In this document: positions 26,775-35,124 of the stretch, piece after piece | Numbering within the stretch: position 1 is the first letter of the stretch | How the letters are laid out: each line of letters opens with the position of its first letter | Origin: Ruegeria halocynthiae | GTDB taxonomy: Bacteria; Pseudomonadota; Alphaproteobacteria; Rhodobacterales; Rhodobacteraceae | NCBI RefSeq assembly: GCF_000743705.1 | Contig: NZ_JQEZ01000002.1 | Span: 791,375-855,374, forward strand | Direction of reading: 5' to 3' | DNA: 64,000 nucleotides | Translations under genes and position numbers: made by a program | The notes under the pieces: generated by a model | The model's input: the letters and a program-made list of their open reading frames with translations, nothing else | What the model was told of the DNA's origin: nothing | Databases searched by the model: none

Positions 26775-27365
26775 CTATGTCAGCGAAGCAAAGAACGCGT
26801 CCAGAATTTCGAGGTGATCCTCGGGATCGTCACCCTCTGAAACGGCGAGCGCAGCCCTGTCAAAAAGCGCGGAGAGTTGGACGGTCAGGGCATTGATCGG
26901 CAGATGTTTAATCTGCCGTGTCTCCATCGCTTCTTCGAGGCCCAATCGCAATGTGTCGGCCGAGGTTTTCCGGTCAATCTTGTCGAGCTCCACTTGCCCA
27001 AGGACAGCCGGGCCATCAAGTAACATGATCCGAACGCGGCCCTTGTCCGACATCGCCTTTAAATAGCCACGGCTACCCTGCCGCAAGGCATCAACCGCAG
27101 ATGCTGGTTCTGCCATTGCGAACGCCGTTATCTCGCCAGCGACAGCAACATACTCTTCTCTAACAACTGCACGAAAGAGCGCTGCTTTGTCCTCGAAGTG
27201 ATGATAGAGCGCACCGCGCGTGACCCCTGCCGTCTTTACGATCTCAGGTGTTGACGTTTCGGCATACCCTTTGTCGGAAAACAGCTTTCTCGCAGCGCTC
27301 ACAAGGGCGGACCGGGTTGCTTCCGTGCGCGCCTGATTAGAACGGGCTTCATTTTTCTGTTGCAT
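26775..27365 (-). CDS. TetR-family transcriptional regulator
   Basis: A 196-aa regulator. The N-terminal HTH reads ALVSAARKLFSDKGYAETST then PEIVKTAGVTRGALYHHFED, the standard TetR pattern, followed by a helical ligand domain. It is divergent from a VOC-family gene. Two identical-arm palindromes sit in the 68-bp gap, so it very likely represses both itself and the neighbour until a ligand binds. Confidence 0.95.
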   Translation of the reverse strand: MQQKNEARSNQARTEATRSALVSAARKLFSDKGYAETSTPEIVKTAGVTRGALYHHFEDKAALFRAVVREEYVAVAGEITAFAMAEPASAVDALRQGSRGYLKAMSDKGRVRIMLLDGPAVLGQVELDKIDRKTSADTLRLGLEEAMETRQIKHLPINALTVQLSALFDRAALAVSEGDDPEDHLEILDAFFASLT

Positions 27366-27367
27366 GC

Positions 27368-27382
27368 ATACAGCCTGTATGT
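27368..27382. promoter_or_regulatory. TetR operator, site 1
   Basis: CATACAG-C-CTGTATG, a perfect 7+1+7 palindrome 3 bases from the TetR-type start codon. Confidence 0.8.
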
Positions 27383-27397
27383 TTATAAACTACCTAC

Positions 27398-27412
27398 ATA
27401 CAGACTGTATGT
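27398..27412. promoter_or_regulatory. TetR operator, site 2
   Basis: CATACAG-A-CTGTATG, the same palindrome with the same arms, its centre 30 bases from site 1, that is about three helical turns on the same DNA face. It lies 22 bases before the VOC-family gene. Confidence 0.82.
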
Positions 27413-27433
27413 ATCATGAGTAGGAGAAGCAAC

Positions 27434-27859
27434 ATGAAATGCACCCAGTATTACCCAGTGATCCAGACCAATGATGTCGCAACGACAAAAGCGTTCTATG
27501 TCGACAATTTCCGTTTCAACGTAAGCTTCGATGCAGAATGGTACTGCCATCTTCAATCAAGTGAAGATCCGAAGGTTAACATCGCAATCCTCAAAGGAGA
27601 TCACGACACTATCCCGACCGAGGGGCGCGGTACGATCAATGGCCTGATCCTGAATTTCGAGGTCGAGGATGTCGATGCCGAGTTCCAACGTGTTCAGACT
27701 GCGGGGTTGCCCATCCTAAAGACATTGACGGATGAAGACTTCGGCCAACGGCACTTTATCACGCACGATCCCAACGGGGTTTTGATAGATGTCATCAAAC
27801 CAATTTCGCCGGTCGGCCAATTCGTCGATCAGTATGCGTCCGAAGCGCTGCCCCCATAG
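27434..27859 (+). CDS. VOC-family (glyoxalase/bleomycin-resistance fold) protein
   Basis: A 141-aa protein beginning [21 protein letters not shown]. It has the paired beta-alpha-beta modules of the VOC superfamily: [18 protein letters not shown], then [20 protein letters not shown] and [15 protein letters not shown] with the late metal-ligand-type glutamate replaced. AGGAG lies 7 bases before ATG 27434. It is the target of the adjacent TetR regulator. It may bind or detoxify a small molecule; no substrate is clear. Confidence 0.87.
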   Translation: MKCTQYYPVIQTNDVATTKAFYVDNFRFNVSFDAEWYCHLQSSEDPKVNIAILKGDHDTIPTEGRGTINGLILNFEVEDVDAEFQRVQTAGLPILKTLTDEDFGQRHFITHDPNGVLIDVIKPISPVGQFVDQYASEALPP

Positions 27860-28061
27860 AATGCCAAGGTAAGTTGCGATACCGGCCTCTTCCTGCCGGT
27901 TCTCGCATTCAACTACAAACATTCGCACATCGCGCAGCTTCGATCACAAGGGCTCTTGACCGACCACCGAAGCTCAGCGGCGTTTGTGGCCAAGGAGACC
28001 CCTACGCAGTCGTTCACGGTCATCTCTTGCCGACAGCTACAACAACTGATCGCCATTTGGA

Positions 28062-29093
28062 TTATGAGTTCGAAAAGAATTCCGTGACAGTGTCGATGAT
28101 CATCTCATGCTTGGCAGCACGCGCTGCGCCGCCATCTGAACAGATGATCTCGTCTCCCGGTTCTTCTTTTGCCAGAAGCTCGTAACCTCCGGGCTTGCAG
28201 CGACCGAGGAAATCAAAATGCGATAGCGTTTCTGGTTCGATGTAGCGTGAATTACTTTCTGGTAGGGCCGCAATCAGCGCGCGGGATTCAATGTCGAGCG
28301 TCAGACCCGAATTCATAATCGGTGCCCCAAAGACCAACATGGGCCGGTCAATTTGACGGATGCTTGTCTCGGAAAAGCTTTGTGTTCCGCCAAGATCAAA
28401 AACGGCAAATGCTTTGATCCGGCGATCGGACAGGTCGGCCTCCATTTGAACGCGATCTTTGGGTGTTTGTGCGATTTTCCAATCCGAAAGGATGCGACAA
28501 GCCAACTCGTCTGGCTGAGTGTCACAAAACCTCTTTAGCCCGGCCGCGTCGTAGCGCGCGCCGGCCAAGGCAACAGCCGTGAACCCACCCAGTGAATGTC
28601 CCGCCATGTAGATTCTGTTTGGATCGACATATCGTGCAAAGTCTGCCGATCCGATTGCATGGTCAATGACACGGGAGATATCCTTCGGCCGCTCCCACAA
28701 TTGCCGAGTATGATCGGGGTCGCGGGACCAGGTTGATGTGCCAGGGTGGCTAATGGCGGCCACAATGTATCCGCGCTGTGCCAAGGCATTGGCGAGCCAA
28801 GCCTGATTGTATGCATTGCCAAACATTCCGTGCGACAAGACAACAAGGGGGAACTGTTTCGTTGCCGGAACTGCATCCTTTACAACCTTGTTGCCTACCC
28901 AAACCTCGCTTTCAAAATCGTAGGTCACGGGGTTTATGGCGTCCGTCGGATACCAAAGAAATCCGGAAAGATCACGTTTCCCTACTACGTCTGGGATCTC
29001 CAACTCAGTCATAGCAGGCTGATAGGACTGAGCCTGTGCAACACCACCACAGGCGGCCAAGACTCCGGCAAGTAGATATGAGAAATGTCTCAT
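28062..29093 (-). CDS. Secreted alpha/beta hydrolase (PAF-acetylhydrolase-like)
   Basis: A 343-aa protein with a signal peptide ending in AQAQ (residues 1-22). The hydrolase core is clear: FPLVVLSHGMFGN forms the oxyanion strand, YMAGHSLGGFTA carries nucleophile S167, and ETLSHFDFLG gives the likely catalytic histidine. The early segment LWYPTDAINP is typical of the dienelactone / platelet-activating-factor acetylhydrolase branch. It lies divergently from a membrane-bound AraC-type gene, its probable regulator. Substrate unknown, likely an ester. Confidence 0.9.
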   Translation of the reverse strand: MRHFSYLLAGVLAACGGVAQAQSYQPAMTELEIPDVVGKRDLSGFLWYPTDAINPVTYDFESEVWVGNKVVKDAVPATKQFPLVVLSHGMFGNAYNQAWLANALAQRGYIVAAISHPGTSTWSRDPDHTRQLWERPKDISRVIDHAIGSADFARYVDPNRIYMAGHSLGGFTAVALAGARYDAAGLKRFCDTQPDELACRILSDWKIAQTPKDRVQMEADLSDRRIKAFAVFDLGGTQSFSETSIRQIDRPMLVFGAPIMNSGLTLDIESRALIAALPESNSRYIEPETLSHFDFLGRCKPGGYELLAKEEPGDEIICSDGGAARAAKHEMIIDTVTEFFSNS

Positions 29094-29221
29094 TGAAAGT
29101 TCCGATCATCATTCAGGGTGGGATCGAATCTGGGCCATAGGTCTATTTGAAACAATACGTTGCACAGTCTATATCTGTCCTTGATCCTGATCCAGGACAG
29201 GTGGTGATAGAAAGAGGTCAA

Positions 29222-30280
29222 ATGGACAGCCCCGGGTTGATCAGTTTCCCTTTGCCACTGGCGACTGCCTTGCTTTGCTGTGTGCTTGCCATTCTGGCGT
29301 GGCGTTTGGATCTGGGTCTTCGGCGCGCCAACCTATTTTTCTCGGCCTTTTTTGGGTTAGGCGCATTCTCGTCTTTGTTGGTCGGTTTGCGATTTGGATA
29401 TGGGGTCGAGGATTTGATCCCTATGCAACGCACGCTACCCCTGTTTCTGGGGCCGTTAATGTATCTTGGCTTCGCCTCCATGGCCGTCGACAAGGGCGGC
29501 ATTGCCAAGATCACTCTGTTGCATTTGGGCGCGCCTTTCTTGCTGATCGGGTTGTTTCTGCTCTTCGCCACCGATCTGAGAATTCTGGATTGGGTCATCA
29601 GTGGAAGCTATATATTTTATAGCGGTGTCCTCTATCTGCTTTGGCGAAAGGGCCCCGACGCTTTGAGTCATGCGCGGGTCGATGCATCCCGCCACCTTTC
29701 CGATTGGCTTCTACGCGGCATCGGATTTCTCGTTTTCATATTGATTTTGGACAGTGCGATCGCATTCGATTTTGCGATCACCGGGGGGGCCAATGCCTCA
29801 AAGCTGATCTCTTATGGGACAATTCCTTTGATCCTGCTTCTTCTTGTAACGCTAGTCACGCTCCCATTGATGTTCTCCAAGGTGCAGATTGTGGCGACGA
29901 CAGTGCCAGATGCCAACACCGAAGACACCGAAATCGCGGCTCGTCTACAGAGATTGATGGATGAGCAGCGGCTGTATCTGGACCCTGATATTACTGTCCA
30001 ACGACTTGCCAGACGCCTGAGTCTTCCAGCCCGCATCTTGTCGTCTGCCATCAACAAGACTCAGCGAACCAACATGTCGCAATATGTGAACAGGTTTCGA
30101 TTGACACATGCAGCCCGACTACTTGCAGACACTGATACAAGTGTCGCAAAAATCGCAGCTGAGTCCGGGTTCCTGACGCGGTCTAACTTTTATCGTGAGT
30201 TCCAGCGGGTCTACGGGCAATCACCAATCGAGTATCGAACACAAAGCAAAGCAGAGAAGAAATCATCGACAAATATCTAA
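29222..30280 (+). CDS. AraC-family regulator with N-terminal membrane domain
   Basis: A 352-aa protein. Residues about 10-215 form seven hydrophobic segments. The C-terminal 100 residues are an AraC-type DNA-binding domain: TVQRLARRLSLPARILSSAI, then NRFRLTHAARLLADTDTSVA with KIAAESGFLTRSNFYREFQRVYGQSP. This 7-TM plus AraC layout suggests direct sensing at the membrane. I chose ATG 29222 after an AGAGG site. A start at 29147 is possible. It is divergent from the secreted hydrolase gene. Confidence 0.9.
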   Translation: MDSPGLISFPLPLATALLCCVLAILAWRLDLGLRRANLFFSAFFGLGAFSSLLVGLRFGYGVEDLIPMQRTLPLFLGPLMYLGFASMAVDKGGIAKITLLHLGAPFLLIGLFLLFATDLRILDWVISGSYIFYSGVLYLLWRKGPDALSHARVDASRHLSDWLLRGIGFLVFILILDSAIAFDFAITGGANASKLISYGTIPLILLLLVTLVTLPLMFSKVQIVATTVPDANTEDTEIAARLQRLMDEQRLYLDPDITVQRLARRLSLPARILSSAINKTQRTNMSQYVNRFRLTHAARLLADTDTSVAKIAAESGFLTRSNFYREFQRVYGQSPIEYRTQSKAEKKSSTNI

Positions 30281-30383
30281 GAAAGTTTGGACTTAATATG
30301 ATCCAACTCAGCGTTAATACCCGATCCGAGGTCAATCATTAGTGAACTCGGCCCAGAGCCGACTTTGAGCGCCATGACGAGAT

Positions 30384-30419
30384 GCTGCGGTCGCAGCCCG
30401 CATAGCCGCCATTCGCCGC
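30384..30419 (+). repeat. Dispersed intergenic repeat, 36-bp core, copy 6
   Basis: Starts GCTGCGGTCGCAGCCCGC and ends GCCGCCATTCGCCGC. It is preceded by TCGGCCCAGAGCCGACTTT, the best preserved 5' flank of the family. Confidence 0.7.
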
Positions 30420-30518
30420 TCCGCCGAAATCGAGTGATGCTTGAATTCACAATTGCCGGGACAAAGCTGTCGTTACCTCAGACAGGGGGAAAGTCCGCAT
30501 TGCCAATCGAGGTAGCAT

Positions 30519-30803
30519 TTACAAACGCGAGGCGCAGCCCTGAAGGCCGGCAGGTAGCACCAGCCAAGCTCCGTGTTGGTACAGTTGAAATGCGAGATCT
30601 GCATCGTCTGATGCCAACGTCACACTGAACGGTGTGGCAGCCAACACTGCCACATCTTCCGGTATATCCACCAAGAAATCTTGACCCGGAAACAGCACCA
30701 ATGCGGCCGGGGCATCGTCGCTGAGCAGCGTTACTCCAATAAGGATGCCGACCCATCCAAACACGAGCAGCGTGATTGCCAGAAATGTGCCTCTAGTAGT
30801 CAT
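30519..30803 (-). CDS. Small membrane-anchored protein, unknown
   Basis: A 94-aa protein beginning MTTRGTFLAITLLVFGWVGI. One N-terminal helix (about 6-27) is followed by a small extracytoplasmic domain with predicted strands (PFSVTLASDDADLAFQLYQH). Its start overlaps the stop of the preceding gene by 11 bp, so it is the last gene of the five-gene overlapping operon. No family is recognised. Its small size, single anchor and tight coupling suggest an accessory subunit of whatever complex the operon makes. Confidence 0.65.
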   Translation of the reverse strand: MTTRGTFLAITLLVFGWVGILIGVTLLSDDAPAALVLFPGQDFLVDIPEDVAVLAATPFSVTLASDDADLAFQLYQHGAWLVLPAGLQGCASRL

Positions 30804-31845
30804 GGATATGTTCCAGACGCTCTCTGCCACCATCCAAGGCACGCAGGTCTGAAGCGAGATCGGCAACGTCAGTCAATATCAGGTGGCGATAATTGTCAAA
30901 ACCCTGTCGGGCATCGCTGTAGATTGCTTTCGGATGTTCAGCAGCATCGGATACGATAGAGAACATGATGTCGTCATTTCCGGCAATTTCGATAAATTCT
31001 ACACCAACATTCGACATATCCTGCATTAAATGTGTCAGCGCGCGGTAGCGCACCGTTTCGATTTCGATCCCGGAACCTGTATCGCCGATGACAGTCACAC
31101 CGTCGAGGCGCGCCAGTGTTTCGGGCGTTGCACCATCGACAATCATCCGCAGGGTCAGTGCGTCGGCACCGACTTCTGACACCGCTGCCGCGATGATCTC
31201 GGCGTAGGCTGCTTTCGCGCGGTATTCGATACCCAGCGCAATCTGGCGCTCGCGATCCCTGAGGTTTTGTGTGCCATTATCCGTAAGAGCCTGGGCATCG
31301 GCCCGGAAGTCCCATTTGTACCACGGGACCTGCTGAAGGAACTCCGCATAGTCCCTGGCCTGCCGAGCTGAAACGTCATCAAGTGGTGCCCGGTTCTGGC
31401 CGCGTAGCACCGCAAAGAGACGACCCAGAGTCTCCTCGTATGCGGCCTTTGCCAACAGTTCTGCTGTGAAGCTGACGCCGATCACGTAAACCATTTGCTT
31501 CGTCGCGCTATCCTCTGGCCCAAGTTGGCCCGCGGCCTTTGACAGCGTGCACAGTGACCCCCAGAAACCGGCAATCCCGGTGGTAAATTGGTAATCATGG
31601 GGGTCACTCGCTTGGAGGACACGCGCATAGTCCTCATACGCGTGAACGATATGCCACTCTGGATAGGTCATAAGGGTGCGGGATTCCAAACGGTGATGGT
31701 CTGGCTCCAGGATCGTTTGCGATGCATTCGGATCGCCTGTCGGGCGGCACATGACTTCTGAATAGGCCACCGGTGAAAGGAGGCCAACCACAACCATGAC
31801 AAGAACCACGGCCAGCCGTTTGAGCCACCGCCAGAAGAACCTCAT
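30793..31845 (-). CDS. Membrane-anchored protein of unknown function, 350 residues
   Basis: Starts MRFFWRWLKRLAVVLVMVVV, with a basic cap and one helix. The remaining 320 residues are predicted extracytoplasmic and rich in helices. Conserved-looking segments are TYPEWHIVHAYEDYARVLQ, GFWGSLCTLSKAAGQL and QQVPWYKWDFRADAQ. I do not know this family. The upstream in-frame extension to 32094 overlaps the 4-TM gene and is not real coding. The start overlaps that gene's stop by 4 bp (ATGA). It is the fourth of five linked genes. Confidence 0.75.
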   Translation of the reverse strand: MRFFWRWLKRLAVVLVMVVVGLLSPVAYSEVMCRPTGDPNASQTILEPDHHRLESRTLMTYPEWHIVHAYEDYARVLQASDPHDYQFTTGIAGFWGSLCTLSKAAGQLGPEDSATKQMVYVIGVSFTAELLAKAAYEETLGRLFAVLRGQNRAPLDDVSARQARDYAEFLQQVPWYKWDFRADAQALTDNGTQNLRDRERQIALGIEYRAKAAYAEIIAAAVSEVGADALTLRMIVDGATPETLARLDGVTVIGDTGSGIEIETVRYRALTHLMQDMSNVGVEFIEIAGNDDIMFSIVSDAAEHPKAIYSDARQGFDNYRHLILTDVADLASDLRALDGGRERLEHIHDY

Positions 31846-32252
31846 ACCCGGCGCCCGATGTTTGTGAACCCAGCCCACACGGCCAAGGCCCCGAGCGCCA
31901 AATGAGGCACGTTCGCAAGCACCCTGCCCAGGGAAAAGTCCAGACCCGCCGAGGCGTTCGTAAAGATGCCAAGGTCGAGGTAGCCATAGCCAGTAAAGAA
32001 CCCAAACACTCCATCGCCGAGATAGGCGATGCCAAACAGGATCATGAACGTACGCGCTGCACGATGGGACAATAGCCCGGCGATCAACGCCCATAATGCA
32101 GAGGCAACATGCAGGGCATCGTCATAGATATCGAGCGCGAAAATCCCGAACGCGAGCCCGTCCTCGTTTGTCAGCCCCGGAATGTAGTTCAGTGACGCGG
32201 CGATCATCAGCACCACGAAATAGACGAGGCAGAGTTTCTGCATGGATGTCAT
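31842..32252 (-). CDS. Four-helix membrane protein, DUF4383-like
   Basis: A 136-aa inner-membrane protein with four hydrophobic helices. The motif ALDIYDDALHVASALWALIAG in the second helix, with its histidine, and AYLGDGVFGFFTG fit the DUF4383 pattern, though I hold this loosely. The start at 32252 overlaps the FAD-oxidase stop by 4 bp. Third gene of the overlapping operon. Confidence 0.65.
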   Translation of the reverse strand: MTSMQKLCLVYFVVLMIAASLNYIPGLTNEDGLAFGIFALDIYDDALHVASALWALIAGLLSHRAARTFMILFGIAYLGDGVFGFFTGYGYLDLGIFTNASAGLDFSLGRVLANVPHLALGALAVWAGFTNIGRRV

Positions 32253-33736
32253 AGCTGCTCCAGATAGCTGTCCCAAAGATTACTGCGCAGGATCAGCTGC
32301 GGATCCAACTCGCGCTTATTCGCCGTAAAGTTGGCTGCACCCGGATAAATTCGGGCCAGTTGATCAAGGCGCGCGTGGGGTCGGTATGGCAGATAATAAG
32401 CACCGCCGTCTTGCGCGATACGTTCAATCAGCGCTTCGGTCATCCGCCTCATATCGGCTTCGGCACGTTCGGTCATCTCTTGACTGAAAGACATCACCGC
32501 AGCAATGCGCGGCGTCGTGGCATAGGACAGGTCGCTTTGATCATCCTGCGCCACATAGCGGAGCGTCACGTTCAAGAATTCTTGGTACGAGGCCGGGATC
32601 ACGTCGCGACAGGCCGTCAGAAACGCATCGAACGCATCAAAACTGACAAAGTACTCATGCAAGATGTCGGTGCGATCCGGGTTGCGGTCATCGAGCGTCA
32701 CAACCGGTTCGTTGATCAACGAATTGCGGGTCACTTCCCCGTCACCAATCGCGGGCCCGAGGGTGGTTTCATTCCACCAGCGGAATGACTTCATCGTCTC
32801 GTTACCCAGCTGCGTGCGGTAGAGGCGGCTTGCTACATGCGACATCCAGCCTGACCCGCTTGCTGGCGGCAGCGCGGTTTGATCATCGGTCTGGCGATAG
32901 GTGATCAACAATGCCTGTTCAAAGAAGGACGCCCGTTCAACGTTCAGACGACCATAGGCCATCGTGACAGCGGGCTCTTCAATGGCGGCCTGGAAGGCGG
33001 CGGGAAATGCGCTGGCGGCCATAGTTTCGAAGGTCGGAACAAGGCGCGCATTGGACACCATGCCGACTTCAAGATCCAGGATCACTCCAACAAGCCCATA
33101 GCCCCCCATGGCCATATTGAAGAGGTCCGCGTTCTGTTCAGGCGAGCAAGTCACCAGATCGCCGGACGGCAGGATCATGCGCAGTGACCGAACCGTGGCC
33201 CCCATGGGTCCGTAGGGCACGGGCCAACCATGTGCGTTGACAGAAAACGTCGCGGCCACGCCAAAGTCATTGTTGGATTGCATGACTGTGGGCGACCAGC
33301 CATTCGGGTCGAGCGCGGCAATCACTTGGGACCAACGCGCCCCGGCATGAACCCTGTAGCTTTGGCTTGCGCTGTCAATTTCTACTGTACCATTGTCGAA
33401 TGTCACGGCGGTTCCATCCCTCGGAATGGCCTGCCCGCCCATCGAATGCCGCGCCGCACCCACGTTGAAAGCCCTGTTTGCAGAGGCTGCCTCTGCCAGT
33501 TCCTTTCGAATGGCCGCGATCAAGGCATCGTCTGCATTTTCCGACAGCACCAGATGCTTGTGGATCGGCGTGGATGAGAGCCCGCTCGCGTCGTTCATGA
33601 CTGTTCCGGTCGGCGGTTGGTCCAATCTCGTGGTGCCGTCCAGAACAGGCAGATCGCTGTTGAATGTGCGGGCTGCGGCCCAACCCGCCGCCGCGCCGCC
33701 AAGGACCAGGGCTGACCGCCGGGTGATGGACTTCAT
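32249..33736 (-). CDS. Tat-exported FAD-linked oxidase
   Basis: A 495-aa flavoprotein. The N-terminus SITRRSALVLGGAAAGW is a twin-arginine-type signal. A PCMH FAD-binding domain follows (about 60-235): VGAARHSMGGQAI binds the FAD pyrophosphate, then VHAGARWSQVIAALD, NDFGVAATFSVNAHG and MGGYGLVGVILDLEVGM. The C-terminal domain is that of sugar-lactone / alditol oxidase-type enzymes. It probably oxidises an alcohol or lactone in the periplasm. Stop and start overlap its neighbours by 4 bp on each side. Confidence 0.87.
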   Translation of the reverse strand: MKSITRRSALVLGGAAAGWAAARTFNSDLPVLDGTTRLDQPPTGTVMNDASGLSSTPIHKHLVLSENADDALIAAIRKELAEAASANRAFNVGAARHSMGGQAIPRDGTAVTFDNGTVEIDSASQSYRVHAGARWSQVIAALDPNGWSPTVMQSNNDFGVAATFSVNAHGWPVPYGPMGATVRSLRMILPSGDLVTCSPEQNADLFNMAMGGYGLVGVILDLEVGMVSNARLVPTFETMAASAFPAAFQAAIEEPAVTMAYGRLNVERASFFEQALLITYRQTDDQTALPPASGSGWMSHVASRLYRTQLGNETMKSFRWWNETTLGPAIGDGEVTRNSLINEPVVTLDDRNPDRTDILHEYFVSFDAFDAFLTACRDVIPASYQEFLNVTLRYVAQDDQSDLSYATTPRIAAVMSFSQEMTERAEADMRRMTEALIERIAQDGGAYYLPYRPHARLDQLARIYPGAANFTANKRELDPQLILRSNLWDSYLEQL

Positions 33737-34731
33737 TTCTGTTCACGCTCCTCTTTGTGGGATTGCGTCATTGGCTGCAGCGCATCGATAAGCGCGGCAG
33801 CAAACTCTGCAGGTGCCTCAAGGTGAGGGATGTGGCCGACATCTGTGAGGACCGTTATCGTTGCGCCCGGGATGAGCGATGCGAGCTCTTTACCTTGAAA
33901 TACAGGGGTCACACTATCTTCGGTCCCCCAAATTAAGGCAACTGGCACGTCGAGCGACGTCCAATTGGCAGGATCCAGACTCAATGCATCGTTCGGAGTT
34001 GTGAATAGTTCCGGGATCCAGTCGGATACAACTTGCGTATAGTTTTCCCGGACCATTGGTTCCTGTAACATCGCCACCACCTCAGGCGACGCCGCATCTG
34101 CCTGATACATGAAATCTTGCAAGAATTTTCGAGTTAGCAGTGGGTTCGTCGCTGTTGCAGAGGTCAAATACGGCCGGATGGTTGGATTGCGCAGAACAAA
34201 CGGTGGCTGTTTTGGATCCGCCCGATCGTTCAACCCGATCGCCCCCGCAACAATTACAAAACCAGAGACCAGATCGGGGCGTTGCAGCACAGCCTCGGAC
34301 ACCGGTCCTGCCCCAACTGAATGGGCCACCACAACGGGTTGGTCACCTAGCGTCTCCAACAATGCAACGATGCGGTCAGCCTGCGCCGACCTGCTATAGT
34401 CGGTTCCTTCTGGATACTCAGACCAGCCAAAGGGTGGCATATCGAAAGCGGTTGAATGATAGCCGCTCTTTGAAACCGCGTTCATCGTTTCACGCCAAAT
34501 CGCTGACCATGCCGCTGTTCCATGTGCAAACAAAACGCGAGGAGTTCCTGCCTCTCCGGCTTCGAGCACAAAAAACGAGCCTTCAGGTGTTTCCAGAAGC
34601 CGCCCATCATCCGGTAATCCGGCCGCAAATGGCAAAGCTTCACGGTGATAAGCTGCCCATCGGAACGCCAAAATCGCAACAACGCAAAGTGTCACAAGAG
34701 AGGCAACAATCCAAACAATCCATCTGTTCAT
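33733..34731 (-). CDS. Membrane-anchored alpha/beta hydrolase
   Basis: A 332-aa protein with one N-terminal helix (about 4-26). The fold is clear: RVLFAHGTAAWSAIW, VVVAHSVGAGPVSEAVL with nucleophile S138, VALIWGTEDSVTPV with the acid, and VGHIPHLEAPAEF with the histidine. The active site is therefore complete and lies outside the cytoplasm. It is the first gene of the five-gene operon and overlaps the FAD-oxidase start by 4 bp. Substrate unknown, possibly an ester or lactone feeding the oxidase. Confidence 0.88.
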   Translation of the reverse strand: MNRWIVWIVASLVTLCVVAILAFRWAAYHREALPFAAGLPDDGRLLETPEGSFFVLEAGEAGTPRVLFAHGTAAWSAIWRETMNAVSKSGYHSTAFDMPPFGWSEYPEGTDYSRSAQADRIVALLETLGDQPVVVAHSVGAGPVSEAVLQRPDLVSGFVIVAGAIGLNDRADPKQPPFVLRNPTIRPYLTSATATNPLLTRKFLQDFMYQADAASPEVVAMLQEPMVRENYTQVVSDWIPELFTTPNDALSLDPANWTSLDVPVALIWGTEDSVTPVFQGKELASLIPGATITVLTDVGHIPHLEAPAEFAAALIDALQPMTQSHKEEREQK

Positions 34732-35124
34732 AAATCTTAGTACTCAATTCATCTCAAAATCCACAATCGCATCACTCAGGTCAAAGACAAGTGGGGATTT
34801 CCTTATTTATGTCCCCGATCTGGATTATCAGACGACTACATCTCACCTCCGGCATGCGAAGATGCCAGAACGGCCATTCGGATGATCCGCAGCATTTGTC
34901 AGATTGGGCTCATTCCGGACCCAAGAGGCCTTGCGGCAGAGGCCCCTGCCCCGCTATCAACTGATCACGCGGACGGCCCAAAGCCGACCTCCACGACCTG
35001 GTCGACGAGCTGCGGTGCGGCCCGTCATAGGAGACATTCGCTGCGGCTGCGCGATGCTGATGGCTCGATCACATACAATGCGTAGCCGTTGATTAGCATC
35101 GCGACGCCAGCAGAAGACACCAGT
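34732..35124. other. Repeat-bearing intergenic region
   Basis: About 390 bases between two minus-strand genes. Holds the repeat core at 35009-35044 and GGCCCAAAGCCGACCT upstream of it. The promoter of the five-gene operon should lie at 34740-34820, which is AT-rich. No gene is supported. Confidence 0.45.
35009..35044 (+). repeat. Dispersed intergenic repeat, 36-bp core, copy 7
   Basis: Starts GCTGCGGTGCGGCCCGTCA and ends GGAGACATTCGCTGC. It differs from copy 23445 by one base over 36. It is followed by GGCTGCGCG, also present after a TTCGCTGC at 1238-1252. Confidence 0.85.

Noticed and set aside
15966..35044. CRISPR array
   Set aside because: The 36-bp repeats are kilobases apart, lie in both orientations and have no regular spacers or cas genes nearby.
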